A stretch of DNA of 64,000 nucleotides from Ephemerocybe angulata (taxonomy: Eukaryota; Basidiomycota; Agaricomycetes; Agaricales; Psathyrellaceae), in NCBI GenBank assembly GCA_013368325.1, contig JAACJK010000109.1:1302001-1366000 (forward strand), given 5' to 3'. Within the stretch, counting starts at the first letter, position 1; each line of letters begins with the position of its first letter. Below the pieces are notes generated by a model, which ran no database searches, was not told where the DNA came from, and saw nothing but the letters and a program-made list of their open reading frames with translations. This document shows positions 12,332 through 24,770 of the stretch, one piece after another. The position numbers were made by a program, and so were the translations under genes.

Positions 12332-12652
12332 TGGTGAACTGGCAGATAGTGGTTTGGGGGTAGAGGCAAGATAGTGGTACAGAAGAAAGAAAGTCAAGGC
12401 AAGAAAAGGGAGTCTGCGTAAGAATGAAGGTGCAAGACCTTGAACCGAAAGTCCCGCCAGTGTGAGTTCTGAGTGCGAGATTTGGGCTCCCGAAATAATC
12501 GATCTGGGGAGAAGGCCGGCAACTACCGGCAATATCCAATATTCCTCCGTTTTGATCACCACTGGCTCAAGCCCAGCTCGCCCTCCAGGTCGTCTGCTAT
12601 TGACAGCCTTTGCCCGCCGTGAATATATCCCTGACAGGGCCTTTGCATCGCG
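12332..12652. promoter_or_regulatory. Shared promoter region of APT1 and TRM10
   Basis: These 321 bp separate the divergent start codons of the thioesterase and TRM10 genes, so both promoters must lie here or overlap the neighbouring 5' ends. No TATA box or strong motif stands out. Confidence 0.6.
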
Positions 12653-13868
12653 ATGAATGCTAGTGATCAGCCAGCGATTTCCCAGGCGGCGTCACCGACA
12701 CCCGGACCCACAGATCAACCTCCAGCTCTTCCACCAACCGACACGACCCCGGCTCTCTCCAAAAAGGCCGCGAAAAGGGCTGCCAAGGAGCAGCGCTATG
12801 CTGCAAACAAGCTAGAGCGTCGAGCACGTGAAAAAGAAGCGAAGAAAGCGAAGAAGAGGATACAGGCAGAGAAGCGGGCAGCGGGTGAGCTTGACGAGGA
12901 CGGCGACGACCAGGAGCAAGCCAGAAAGCAAAAGAGACGCAAGCTCGAGTTTGGGGCACGGGTCGTTGTCGATCTGGGTTTCGATGACTTGATGAGTCCC
13001 AAGGTCCGTCTGCTGTCCTTTATCGAAGCTCCCAGAATTCTGATCCCATGCGGCCGTTCTGCTTGTCTCCAGGAAGTAAAATCGCTGACCTCCCAGTTGG
13101 CGTACACCTATAGCTCTAATAAGCACGCGTCGTTTCCGTTTGAGCTGCTCTTCACTTCCTTAAATGGCCAGACGAAGGAGCGGATGGAGAGTCTAGGCGA
13201 CTCTGGTCACATCCGGTGGACAAAAACGGAATGGTGGCAAGAGGGCTTCGAACGGCTGTGGTCAGGGCACTCTGCCGCAGACCAGAACCCTTCTGCTGAT
13301 GCACCCTCCACTGCGAACCCCGAAAATGCCCAGGGACCCGCTGATGCCATCCGCCAGAAGGTCGTCTACCTCACAGCGGACTCCGAGGAGGAGCTTACTG
13401 TGCTAAGTGCAGACGAAACCTATATAATTGGAGGCATCGTCGACCACAACCGGTATAAGGTTGGTCACACTCCCATCTTTCCAGCTTCTGCCCTTTCTTG
13501 ACGCCGTCGATCGCCAGAATCTCTGCCTGAACAAGGCTAAGGAGCATGGCATCCGCACGGCCAAGCTTCCTATCGGCAGCTATCTTGCTTCGATGCCCAC
13601 TCGCAAGGTCCTAACCGTGAACCAATGCTTCGAAATCTTGATCAAGTGGGTCGAGACGAGGGACTGGGAAGAGTCGCTTTACTCTGTGATTCCTCAGCGC
13701 AAATTCGCGGGCGCGGGGAAACCCATCCTGGTCGGCGGTTCTCTGGTGGAGCCTGCAGAGAAAGACGATGATTTCGAAGGGGAAGAATTAGACGGTACCG
13801 TGGAGGGAGAGCCGGTAGCCGAACTGGAGAAGGAGGAGATGGGAGGAAACGATAGCAGCCAGTGCTGA
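12653..13868 (+). CDS. TRM10: tRNA (guanine-N1-)-methyltransferase TRM10 (position 9)
   Basis: Exons are 12653-13003, 13073-13459 and 13518-13868, encoding 362 residues. TRM10 methylates N1 of guanine 9 in tRNAs with S-adenosylmethionine and belongs to the SPOUT superfamily. The N-terminal 100 residues are Lys/Arg/Ala-rich and coiled (KKAAKRAAKEQRYAANKLER), typical of the tRNA-binding extension. The SPOUT core follows: VVVDLGFDDLMS, then YLTADSEEEL, YIIGGIVDHNR and, after the second intron, the cofactor-loop segment KAKEHGIRTAKLPIGSYL and a VLTVNQCFEILIKW helix. The catalytic Asp is expected in the GGIVDHNR motif. The C-terminus is acidic. Length and motif order match fungal cytoplasmic/nuclear Trm10. 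It is divergent from APT1. Confidence 0.96.
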
Positions 13869-14646
13869 GAATGCTGGGTTTGTTTTAATCTCATACCCCG
13901 ATCTTGATGGAGGAGGACTCACCCACATCACAGATTGCTTTGGCGGCCAGAAAGAACGTTGCTTTGGGGTGACTTTCCCAGGTCCTACCTTTATCTAGGG
14001 TGCGCCTTACATTATACGAAGGCAACCCAGGTCTCCGGCGATTTGTAATGGAGTTCCTGCTCAAAAATCATCGAAACATCCCATCTTCGAGGCCCCCAGC
14101 TGTCTGCCGGAATCCAAATTGACCGTGGTACCCATCTCTTGGTTCTACGCTGCTCAATTACCCTTTCTACCAAATTTGAACTGCGACTTGTGTGGGGATA
14201 AGTCCCGACATCTTGGAGAAACAATACCCTTTGCTGTTAGTGGAACTCTGCTGTCCTACAGAGCCATCGGGCTACCCATCAGCCTTATGGACTGCGCTAC
14301 GGACTTGCTGGCGGACGTCATCCCCTCATCCTACCCACAGGATGGCAGAAAACCCCATCTTTCCAGACTTTTACTATTCCTCTTCGTCTCACTTTGGTTA
14401 TCATCGCCCGTTGGGGCTCTCTACTATATACCTCATGGGGGCTCACGAAGACCGCCGGCAAGCTCAAGGAACACGAACCCATTTGATGATAAACACCGGC
14501 GGAGCCTTCAGAATCCCCAACCAGAAAATCTCAGAAGAGGAATCAAGGGTTCCTTTCGGACTTGTAGTGGCGTTTGAATGGGGCAAAGAGTTCAAACAAC
14601 GAACGTGAACGCGGTCCCACTTCTCCCTAGGGGCGTGTACGACTAA
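13869..14646. other. Convergent intergenic region TRM10 / NDUFAF5
   Basis: Two genes end towards each other here. Overlapping + strand open frames of about 140-150 residues (14119-14577 and 14192-14608) lack family resemblance and introns that extend them. I see no gene, repeat or RNA that I can support. Confidence 0.5.
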
Positions 14647-16134
14647 TTACAGGACTTCCTTCAGATTAACTTTACCGGACCCTCTTTCCAAAGGCTTAGG
14701 CTGTGAATCAGCAGGCTTCCAGCCAATCTAATTACACAGTCAGATCCGTCCAGGGCAGCCGGGGTCCCACGACTCACCATGTAGATAACCTGGAAGGTGG
14801 CGGGAATTGAGCCATCCTCATTTCCGTGTAGTTCTTAGGAATATTAGTGACACATAGCAGAATAATTCAGCAAAGAATCACCTTTATAGATGGCAGACGC
14901 AGCCGCTAGTGTGTCAGGACTGATACGCGCCCGTCTGAAGACCCATGATCAACCTGAATGTTCAACGGCGATGGATGTGGCACAGCACACACCTCCCAAT
15001 AACGGCGTTGCTTTCTCCCATGTCCTGGAGATCTTCCATGAGTTCCCACATGCTGGGGTAGCCGACCTTAACTTCGTCAGTATCCACAGTAAGCAGCGTG
15101 AAGCCCGCACGCCCAAGTAGGTTCGAGATGTCACGAGTATCTGTGCATCTATACTTCAGCTCACTGGTGTCATGGGACTTGGACTGGAATGCAGCATACC
15201 CGTCATCGGAGATACGTGAGGAGACAGGCCGCCTTCACGCTCAGCTTCTGCGAGCTGGAGTGACGTTCTGTCGGAATTTCAGGAATGGAAAGGTACGGTC
15301 AGAACGAAGGAGGTACCTCAGCTCAAAGAGGGTGTCCCCTCCAAACATGGCACCTAAAAAGAGGCCGTCGGGCTTGAGGGATTCTCTTATTTGCACCAAT
15401 ACACCTGCCTCATCTGTCAGACGGTGCGAGGGGTTCTGGGACATGGGAAGGGGTACCTGGTAGATCATTTACCCAATGAAGACTTAGGCAAGAGAGGACG
15501 GCCTCCTGCGACTCTCTTTCAATATGCTGAAGAAGATTCTCTTCGTCGCCTTGTATCCGTTCCACCTGGACTATATCCTGACCGTTGAGGTTGCTGACCC
15601 GTTGGATGCCAGACGACGTACCTTCAAATTCGGAGTCCGGCTCACGATGCAGCGTCTTACCTTGAAGAAAAGAGTGAAAAATAGACAAAGTCAATAAACT
15701 CAATTGCATACCGCTCATCTCTAGCATGACCGTTTTCTTTGCCTTGTCACTTTCAAGCAGCTTGGAGAAGTGGCCAGGTCCCGAGCCCAAGTCAAGAACA
15801 GTATTGAATGACCGTTTGATATCCTAATGGACAGGTACATGTTCTGTAAACTGTATGAAGTACAACCCAAATGAACGATCGCCCGCACCATGAATCTCTC
15901 CATCATCCGTTCTGCAATTTCGTCGCGAATATAGTCTACCGTCCTGCTCCTGTCCCCTCCGTCCCGAGCCACTGCGCGATCGCGTTGCAAGCGTTTCGCA
16001 TTCCTATCGAAGACTTGGTATGGTCCAACGGTATACGGGTTCGTTTGTGAAGGCGAGGAGGACACAGCGGCATAGTTCCTGGACGGGACCCTCGAGGCCA
16101 GCGACCTCAGCTGGTGACGCAAGGAGAGAGGCAT
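14647..16134 (-). CDS. NDUFAF5: Mitochondrial complex I assembly factor NDUFAF5-like methyltransferase/hydroxylase
   Basis: Nine exons were reconstructed: 16134-15889, 15823-15712, 15660-15457, 15404-15317, 15267-15200, 15140-14993, 14934-14882, 14833-14778 and 14727-14647, giving 351 residues. NDUFAF5 acts in the mitochondrial matrix on the NDUFS7 subunit early in complex I assembly. Visible features are an Arg-rich, acid-free N-terminus fit for import ([15 protein letters not shown]), the family start [14 protein letters not shown], methyltransferase motif [11 protein letters not shown] at about residues 92-101, and [10 protein letters not shown]. Further conserved stretches are [27 protein letters not shown] and GRAGF...TVDTDE. 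The predicted introns are 48-65 nt. The start at 16134 is chosen because it gives the targeting-like N-terminus. An ATG-less upstream extension is less likely. Confidence 0.94.
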
Positions 16135-16355
16135 TGATTTGGGCTTTCCCACGCACGCGTTTTCTGTTCCTGTCGCGAATCGATCACGTTTTCGAACCCC
16201 GTTGACCCTTTCCTTGAGCTCGCTGCTCGACACAGTTCCCAGCTCTTGCTCTCAACCACATCGTACAAGGCAGGTCCACGCCCTCGAAAGGTCCTGGATA
16301 ACATATCAGTCGCTTGGACACGATACGGCACGAGCGGTGTTTGCCACGAAGCTCA
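16135..16355. promoter_or_regulatory. Shared promoter region, NDUFAF5 and zinc-finger gene
   Basis: These 221 bp separate two divergent ATGs. An ACGCGT palindrome (16155-16160) matches the MCB element bound by MBF in yeasts. A single copy gives weak evidence only. Confidence 0.45.
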
Positions 16356-19300
16356 ATGTCAGATGGAGTCGAGCAACGGCTGTTAGCACTGCAAGAGAAG
16401 ATTCGTGAGGGAGAGAGGGCCAAGTGTGTACCTTTTACCTCGTGTTCTCCGTCGAACTCAAACCTTATACGTCAGGCGCGAATGGGAAGAGCTTCAAAGA
16501 AGGTGTGTAAACAACGCTGTGGAACGACGCGCTGGATGAGCTGACAGATTGCCAACTAGTTTGCAAGCTTCAACCTCGAACACAAACCCACAAAACAATG
16601 CCCAGGCTTCATCTTCCGTGCAACCAGTGCAGCAGCAGCACTCTGTAAGGTCATTGCCTCGCTTAGCTTTGACTTCGCGCTGATCTCACTTTCAGGGTCC
16701 CAGTCACCTTCCGCAAAGTAATACGACCGCGAACGTACAGGGACAACCCGGAGCATATGCAGTGACAAACGTTACACCAGAATCTGGGCAGAAACGAAGC
16801 TATTACCGCCAGCGACCTGCTCAGTACGTCCCCCTTCGGAATCCGAGCTCAATAAGTTGACGTGAATAGTAGAACACCTCAATCCTATTCTGGAAAGCTA
16901 TCCATTACGAATGGACAGGGCACAGCAACATATAACCATCGCCCTCGAGGACAACAACCGCCCAACCCATTTAACCAATACGCCATACAGAATCAGGCGG
17001 CCGGTTCTGGACAAGTCACGGCGAATTTTACAAATTTGTTACAGGAACAAGCTGCTCAATTGTCCAGAGGTTATGCCCAAAACCACAATACGGTGTACGC
17101 CCCTCCTCTGGCTCAGGTAAACCCGCCACCCCGGTTCCTACCAGGCCCTGCACCCCAACTACCTGGACCCCAATCCCAACATCCCCAACAACAAGTTGTA
17201 AGGCAACCTCAAATTCCCCATGGCGTGGTATCGCCCCCATTGCCTCCGCAACCTCCGATACGCCAGCCTCAGCCGTCCTACCCCGTGCAGAGGCCCCCTT
17301 CCGTCGCTCAAGAGCCACATCTGAATCCCTCTTCGGGGTCAGTCCCCGTTCGAAATGGGGACCAACAACCCCAACAACCTAGCTACGGGCAGAGTAGTGC
17401 TGCCGTGCCTGTTCAAATACAAATACCACCTGCCCCTCGTCGTTCTCCCCAGCCAAATATAGTGCAAACCTCCGCTCCTCAACCTGCAACTCAACCAACT
17501 GGTCCTCCGCCCGCCCAACAGCAATCCACGGCAGGACAACGGAGAAAAGAACGTGTAGTGGATGTACCGGCGTGGCCGGCGAGCAAGATCAAATGGTTCC
17601 AGGAGAATCTCGAAAGCTTTGCCAAGACAGCTGCCGTAGGCACCACCGTCGACATGTTCACCACCTTCCAGTTCGCAAAAGGATTCGTTCTGCAGAAGCA
17701 GTACGATGGTGTATGGCTAGTTGACACGGGCGATAACATGAAGGCCGCATGTACCGCTCTAGTCGAGACTCTCATTAAGCGGCATGTGCCCGACGTCGTC
17801 GTTCGCCCGTCCGCTCAGGTGGCACCTCCTTCAGCGCCAATCGAGTCAACCGCATCCATACCGCCGATTCCCTCAGGCTCGACTATTCCCGCGAGGCATC
17901 CTGTAGCCCCTTCATCCGCCGTACCGTCTACATCGACATCGACAAGTCATGTACCAGCGCCTGACCAACAAACCTCAGTGCTACCTCGAGTATCCACGCC
18001 GCAGGGAGATGCGAATGCTAAACCAAACCCAGCTGCTGTCATGCGCTCGCCCGCAAATGCGAACAAGAAGACACTCGCCAAGGACATCCTTCTAGCCCTG
18101 GGGAAGCGACCACTGCCACCATCTAATGGGATCGTGGACCCTCCAGCAAAGCGGGTTGCGATTCCGAGCTTGGTCGGTCCTCCGTTGAATCGCACGAACC
18201 ATACGCTCTCAGGAAGTACGTCTTATGCACAGATTGTCGATTATAACGCACCCGCTGTCGGCGCGACTGTAAACACCGGCGTTCCTGGTACCCACATGTT
18301 CAAAGTAAACGTTGGCAGGCCGGGGATACCGCCGACAACTGTGATCCACAACGGCCCTACGACTCCCGCTACCTCTTCAATCGCCACGACGAGCTCTGTT
18401 GCCTCCTCCTTAGCCGATGCCATCAATGCTGCACACGCTGGGCCGTCCACTAAGCCACCCGCTGCTGCCACACCAGCACCCCCAGCGCCTGAAGCCACCA
18501 TTGCAAAGACCACGAGCCCGACAGCCCTTCCCCCCGTAAATAGCCCGCCTTCCCTCCCGAGATACTATCGTGCCCACGTCTTGGACTCAATACATCAAAG
18601 TCCGGTCCTACAACCTGCACCCACACGAGTTGTCACACCATCGCAGCCCGTCGCGTCGTCTTCGAAGTTGGTGGCGAAACCAAACTTACCCCCTCGTGAG
18701 GTGTCCAGGAACAGTCCCAGCGTGCCACCCATTGTGACGATAGACTCCTCCCACACCTCGACCACGGTCCAATCAGCGAAGAGTAGCAGTGCCTCTGGCT
18801 CAGACGTAACTCTTCCCCCGCCATCGTCAAAAACAGGCGAACAAGCCCTTCTTACCAGCTCACCGGGGGATGCACGAATGTTTATCGACCTTACTATGAG
18901 CCCCAGTCCAAGTACGAAACCCCCGAACTCTTCGGTGCGGTCAGAGACAGAAGAGCCGCTGTTCCTTCCATCGGATTCGCCTCCCCCTTCACCGCAGCTG
19001 GGTCGCCTTAATATTGCGAGTCGGTCTGGAACTTCTTCACGAGCGGGAAGCAGGAAGGGGAAGCAACGCGCATATGTTCTTATCCCGCCTCCTTCTCCAC
19101 GCACACTCAAGTTCATGCGTGGGGAGAGGTCAAAAACAGACAGCAGGGCGCCTACGATCAGTCGTCGGTCTTCATCGCGCGGGGCTACCTCAGAAGAGGA
19201 AGGTATGTCGTCCAAACATTAGGACTCTCTCCATGTTAAGGCTTGTCATAATATAGAAGCGGCAGAATATGACTATTCCTTCGATGCTCAGGGAAGCAAG

Positions 19301-20725
19301 ATCGATGGTAAGCGAGCCTTTTTTTTCTACTACCTTGTATGTCGTCATCTAAGACCAGCCGGCGTTTTCTCCTTGGGTCCTTTCTCTTTCTCTTTTAGAT
19401 CCTGTTGAGAGAACCCTGATGGAGACCGCGTGCACGCGGATTCAGTCGCTCGAATGCAAGTGGGATGGGTGCGATGCCATCATGAACTCGGTGATTGCTG
19501 TCATCAAGCACTTGAAGAAGTTACATAGACCGGAGGTCAAGAGTGGTACTGGCGTAAGTCCATTTTGTCTCGCCGAGAAATATTGCTTTGGCATTGGTAC
19601 TGATAGGCAACATTCCTGCAGAAATCTTTTTCGTGCCGATGGAAGCATTGCGGAAAACAGTGTTCGTTCAACGATAGCCGGCATTTCCTGAAGCACGCGA
19701 CAGACTATCTATCATGTCCTCACCTCGGTATGTCTTTTATAATCCTTATCTTTCTGTAAATTTGTTGACCTTACGGTATACATCTAGACTGCGAAGACAG
19801 GTTTCGGACCGTGGGCCAACTCCGGCGTCATGTCGATAAACATGCAGTTGGGAGCCCTCTCAAGCCCTCGTGCAAGCTATTTCGCCCGACCCTGGTGCCA
19901 CCTCCCGAACCGCCTGCCACCCTGCCATCGTATATGGTAATTTCTAGGCAAGTACGGCAAGCTTCTGTCCCCCGTGCTCGCCACGCGAACCTTTATCCTT
20001 GGGTAAGTGTTATCTCTATTCATTGCAGATAAGTAGTCTTGTATTGACCGCGTCGTACTTCCCCACACCCTGTATTTTTTGTTCCTTAGGTCGTTCAAAA
20101 TTCAGCTGGCCTGGCAAAATCTGGTCAGCCGACTCCAGGTCGCCGCCGAGGGAACCGGGCACTGGGACCGAAGGACAAGGGTGTTGACGGTATTGGTGAG
20201 ACAGGATTGATCAGCCAAGAGGATATTTTGGACCACCCTATCCGGTATACAACTAACATTTCGGGCCCGACGACTGTCAAGGTCGCCGATCTCTGGGATA
20301 CAGAGGGCCTTTCGGGGAAGTGCAGGCGTGGAAAGGTGTTTGTCTTCGAAGAAGGGTCAGATTATGCTCGTATAGAGCCTGATACACCCCAACCTGTGGA
20401 GGTCAAGGAGGAGGAGGAAGAGGATGAATCGTTGGAACTGCTTAATAGCGATCCGCTGCAGTTGCGGTCTCCGATTAAGAGTTTGGCGCCTAGGAATCTG
20501 TTTGGTTCGGAGCCGGAGGATAGCGACGGGGACGACGAGCTAGATGAGATAGAAGACGATGACGGGGAAGAGGGAAGCCATCAGGGAAAGGATTTAGAGA
20601 ACCCCGATCCGGTAGAGGAGGATGCGAGAAGGTCGGGTGATGAGGGGGAAGATTTTGAAGATGGGGGGAGGAAGACGGACCAGGAGGACTCGGATCCGGA
20701 GGAGGTGGCTCAGATGCTACTGTGA
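16356..20725 (+). CDS. Large proline/serine-rich protein with C2H2 zinc fingers and acidic tail
   Basis: Ten exons are predicted: 16356-16423, 16476-16502, 16548-16644, 16696-16823, 16870-19202, 19257-19307, 19399-19553, 19622-19727, 19788-20002 and 20090-20725, giving 1,271 residues. An N-terminal helix (QRLLALQEKIREGERAKRE) is followed by a long Pro/Gln/Ser/Thr-rich region. Near residues 340-420 an island of ordered sequence starts WPASKIKWFQENLESFAKT. Towards the C-terminus there are Cys/His clusters fitting C2H2 fingers: CKWDGC...HLKKLH, CRWKHCGKQC...HFLKH and CPHLDCEDRF...HVDKH. The last 150 residues are strongly acidic. Fingers plus low-complexity arms suggest a nuclear DNA-binding or chromatin protein, but I cannot name a family. 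The 2.3 kb fifth exon carries most of the disordered part. The gene is divergent from NDUFAF5. Confidence 0.8.
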
Positions 20726-21404
20726 CCTATGTCCATTCCCTGCTATTGGTGGCGCCCTCGGATTCTTGGTTCAAATTTCAAAGACGTTGGATTGGTATTT
20801 CTTGCACACTCGATCTAAGTAGTACTTCCTATGGAGGTTATATCACTTGGGGATGATCATTGTTCACTTCGACAGCTAGAAGGGCGACATGGTCTCCATT
20901 CAAGCAAGTCTTTTGTTGGTTGCATGAGGTACTCAATTGAAGCGTATCATTTCTGTACATGCCTCGTCATGATTCTAACGTTGATAGTGAGCAGTAAAAA
21001 TCAAGCTTTACTCAGTTGTGCACCACTCTTTGGCGTAGGGCATCAGAACGCCCCAATTTCTCGAAGCGCCGGTACCAAAAAGAAGATAACGACGAAACCT
21101 GGTTTCCTAGGCAAGTAGGACGCTGCCCTTGCGACTTGGAGTAGACTCGGAATAGCATACATCCTGTCCCAAAATATGCTGCAGAACCTTTATGAATGAC
21201 CGGTTGGACCGGTCTCTAGCTGCACCAAGAGCAACTATAGCATCACAGTGACAGAAGTCGAAGAGACTGGAGTTGATATGGTCATATCGCCATTTGTGGT
21301 CGGTCCATGATATTGATGATGGTCCATACAAGCGGCGGTGTTGAGTTGGGCCTGAGAAATTCTCCGCATTTGTTCCAGCCATCTCTTTCTGCTGAACGCC
21401 GACA
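20726..21404. other. Intergenic region between two + strand genes
   Basis: It should hold the 3' end of the zinc-finger gene and the promoter of the histone-fold-like gene. Short frames on both strands (for example 21107-21502 on the minus strand) have no support. Nothing else was recognised. Confidence 0.5.
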
Positions 21405-24400
21405 ATGCCAGGACTTGTCGAGGCGAATGGTGAGCTCGACCCTATGCTCGATGAGGGGGACACACTGATGCTACTGCAGGACCGACCTACATCTCCTCGC
21501 ACTCTGCGGACGTCATTCTCTCCGATATCCGTCCATTCAAGCTCAAAACAGACGCCCTGCTCTCCATCAACGTCCTCCTCGACGAACTTTTATACATTAT
21601 CCTCAGCAACTCCAACTCGCTGGTCCCCGACAGGCTTAGGGCAAGCCTGTTAGCTATCTTACCGACGAGCCTAGGCAAGGAAGCGTTATTAGAAGCAGAG
21701 GTCGAGTTGCGGGCGTATTGGGAGCGGACAGCAGCATCTGGGGTAGCGCCGGCAGTGGAAGATGACACAACGACGTTTCACCTCCAGTGGACATTTGAGG
21801 TGCGCCTATTACTATCCTCGGTCGAGTTCCCAAGCCTTACATGTACTTTTCAGCTGCTTCGCAACAAGTGCGAGGCATACTCCACGCTGAACGAAGCCGA
21901 CGAGGATCCCGTTGCAGAAAGCCACATCAATGAACGTTTTGGCCGGTCTGGGGCTTCCTCACCCAAAGCCGCACTTATTGCACCGGCGGCCCTCTACCTG
22001 ACGGCGATTCTAGAGTAAGTTTCCCCCTCTGTGACCGCCCACAACCATCTCTGACCTTGGCGTTGCAGGGCTGTATGCGAGTGAGTTTTGGAATGCACGT
22101 TGCCCCGGAATGAACGCTGACTTCCGCTTTAGACATGTTCTTTCCAATGTGGGCAGAGTTGCCGCAAGGGATAGCAGTCGGACCTCTGCGACTGTAAACG
22201 ATCTTTTCACCGCTCTATGCGAAGACGCCTCAATGTATGGATCTTTTAGAACGATGAAAGGTGCGGAAATCTATGCTTCTTTGATGTTTTCCCGCAGGAG
22301 CGTGTATTTATCCGGACATTCGCAGTTTATGATCAAATCGAACAGCTCTCAAAAGCCCCCAGGCCATCGCGTCGCAGCAAGTCCTTCACACGCAACGAAC
22401 GAGGCTCTACATCTCGTACAGTCTCCCCTCAACAAGACGTCGCTCCTCACACGATGACCGGCTCCCTTTCACGCCAATCATCTGAAGCCTCTTCCGTCGG
22501 CAATGGACATATGCAAAATAACCCGTCCCGGTCATCATTCGAGAAGTCACGCGCACTGCGAATGTTTTCCAATGGGCGGACCTCTGAGGACAATCGTTCC
22601 GGACATAAGAAATCAGCGTCCTACAGTGAACCTGCTAAGCAGGCGTCATACGAAGGCGAAGTGGAGTCCGTTGAGGTAAGTTTGCCCATAGCTTCTCTCG
22701 GGCGTCGTTAAGCAAACTTAGGACCCCGTTATGCTGCAGGAGTTCGATGATTTGATGCGCTCAGCCTCGACCATGAAGATGTCCTTGACTCCTGATCGGC
22801 TCAAGACCATGGAGGTAACATTCTCCCCGCCTATCGCGCTTAGTCATGTGCTAAAGGTTCCTTGTTCTTGATAGGTTTACAAACAAGAAAAAGATCAACG
22901 TCGGCGCCCCCCAGCCTTGGCCACGAGACAGGATTCCGAAGCTTCTTCTCGACCACCACCTCCCCCCGTGCCCTCCTCCGCACGCCAGGTCGAATCCATT
23001 ACTGAGGACGACGAGGAAGGCTCTTCTCCGAAGATGTCGACCGCAACCAGAAACCGTCAAGGAAGCTTCAACACACAACCTCCGGCCTTGGCCCCACCCA
23101 ATCGTTCACGCTCTGTCTCCACGTCAGGTGCTCCAGTGTCGTCGACTGCCAGAAAACCCTTCCGCTCTCCCAATGCCATCCCCTCCTCCTTCCCTGCTTC
23201 ACTCCACAGCTCTGTTTCCAATCCCAATATGGCACGTACGAGGTCCCTCCACTCCAATTCACACGATGCAGGGTCGAACGGAGCGCCAGCTCGGAAGAGG
23301 ACGAAGGCGAAGAACTTGCAGGACATGGACCTCGACGACATTATGAACGGGTCGGGGGATGAAGAGCCTGAACCCACGGCACCTCCTCCGCGTGCTCCGG
23401 GAGAGCAGAAGCGCGTCCCGAAAGTTTCTTCCACAACGCGGGAATTAATGGATTTCCTTGCCGAAGGGCCTCCAGAAATGGCGGGCTCACGACCAGGACA
23501 GCAATTCACCGACTTCATGTCGGATGGCCCTCCCAAGACACCTGGTGCAAGCTCCGTTTCGTTTGACAAGCCCAAGACCAACCGACTGCAACGAATGATA
23601 TCTAAACTGAACATTGGGAACGATTCGAAGGCCAAGAATGCACCTCCTGAAAGCCCCGTGAAAAGTCCCGGTCACTATAGAACGGCTAACGGGGCTCACT
23701 TTTCTTCCATACAGCCTGGCGCACTGTCTCCTCTGGCTAATCGACCAATTCCTCCTCGTCCTCCCAAACCTCCTCAGCCTGTTTCTCCCCCTTCATCCCC
23801 ATCCCAGGCTTCCCTCGCAGACAACAACGGTGCCAAGTCGCCACCTCTTCCCTCCCACCGAAGTCCTGTCCCTCCTGATCAGTACCGCGTCCCCGCCGTT
23901 CCTTCGCATGTTTCGATTCCCCCTTCTCCATCACGGTCGCCTACTCAACCGCAGTTGGTTCCCAAGTCCATCATGAAGGAGACTACTCCTCCCAGATCTA
24001 TACCCCACGCCAACTTGAATGGAAATGGACATGTGAAACCCGTTCACGCGAAGGCTTCAGTACCCGATACCCATCAAGTTCCCCCGCCTCAGCAAGTTGC
24101 GCATTCTCGGTCCCTCACTCGCAAGCCAGTGCCCAACGAGGAGGCCGTCATACCCACAGAGAAGAAGGGTCGATCGACACCACCACAAACACAGGCGCAG
24201 GCCCTACCGCCTGTGGTCTCTGAAGCCGACCTATTGGACATGCAACGACTTTTCGCAAGTGCAACAACCGCTGATGAGTGTCGCTTGATCTTTGATATGT
24301 TCATGACGCGCTCAAAAGTGGGTCTCTCGCAATCAAAGGCTTCAGAACCCAAGGAACCAAAGGTGCCATACCCCTCTCCGTCGCCATCTCTGATCAAGCA

Positions 24401-24770
24401 ATCGCCGAAAGTACGGAACGTTTCCGTCAGTGACGGCTCTCTGGAGGATTCACTCGTCGAAATGCTTCTTGGAGGTGGCCCCTCAGTCCTGCCATCAGCG
24501 CCCCAGCCAGCGCAGGTACATGTACAGGCTTCCCAGCCCGCTCAACCCGTTCAAGGCGCCCAATTGGCCCTGCCTCCATCTCCCCCTAAGGCGCGCCGTC
24601 TACCTCGGGTCCCTATACCTGAGCTTAATCCCAACGTCCACCCTGCTCCCGCACAACAAGAGAAGGGGAAGGAGAAGGAGAAGGCGGAGCAGGAGAACCC
24701 AGCGCCCATCACCACTTGGAAGAACCCTTCTGAATTTCCGACGCACGCTGCAACCTTAATTCCGGCCTAG
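21405..24770 (+). CDS. Protein with histone-fold-like N-terminus and long Pro/Ser-rich tail
   Basis: Predicted exons are 21405-21429, 21480-21799, 21854-22014, 22069-22080, 22133-22260, 22326-22675, 22722-22814 and 22875-24770, giving 994 residues. The N-terminal ~215 residues are ordered and helical: TDALLSINVLLDELLYII early on, then ALYLTAILEAVCEHVLSNV and VAARDSSRTSATVNDL at about 160-205. The second block resembles the alpha2-alpha3 region of histone H2A (a long helix, an A-A-R-D turn, then a further helix), so a histone fold or dimerisation role is inferred. A conserved-looking segment FDDLMRSASTMKMSLTPDR sits near 340-360. The remaining 630 residues are Pro/Ser-rich with many possible SH3-binding runs and a short helical stretch (LLDMQRLFASATTADECR). 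The protein is not one I can name. Exon 4 is only 12 nt. Confidence 0.75.

Noticed and set aside
14119..14608. Two overlapping + strand frames after TRM10
   Set aside because: No family resemblance, non-ATG or weak starts, and they fall in a convergent 3' region.
20760..20790. GGTTCAAAT-like sequence as a tRNA B box
   Set aside because: No matching A box or cloverleaf could be drawn. Similar GGTTCGA strings elsewhere lie in coding sequence.
22261..22297. 37-nt intron or non-canonical donor in the histone-fold gene
   Set aside because: The acceptor at 22325 gives a normal 65-nt GT-AG intron and restores the frame, so no frameshift or unusual splice site is needed.
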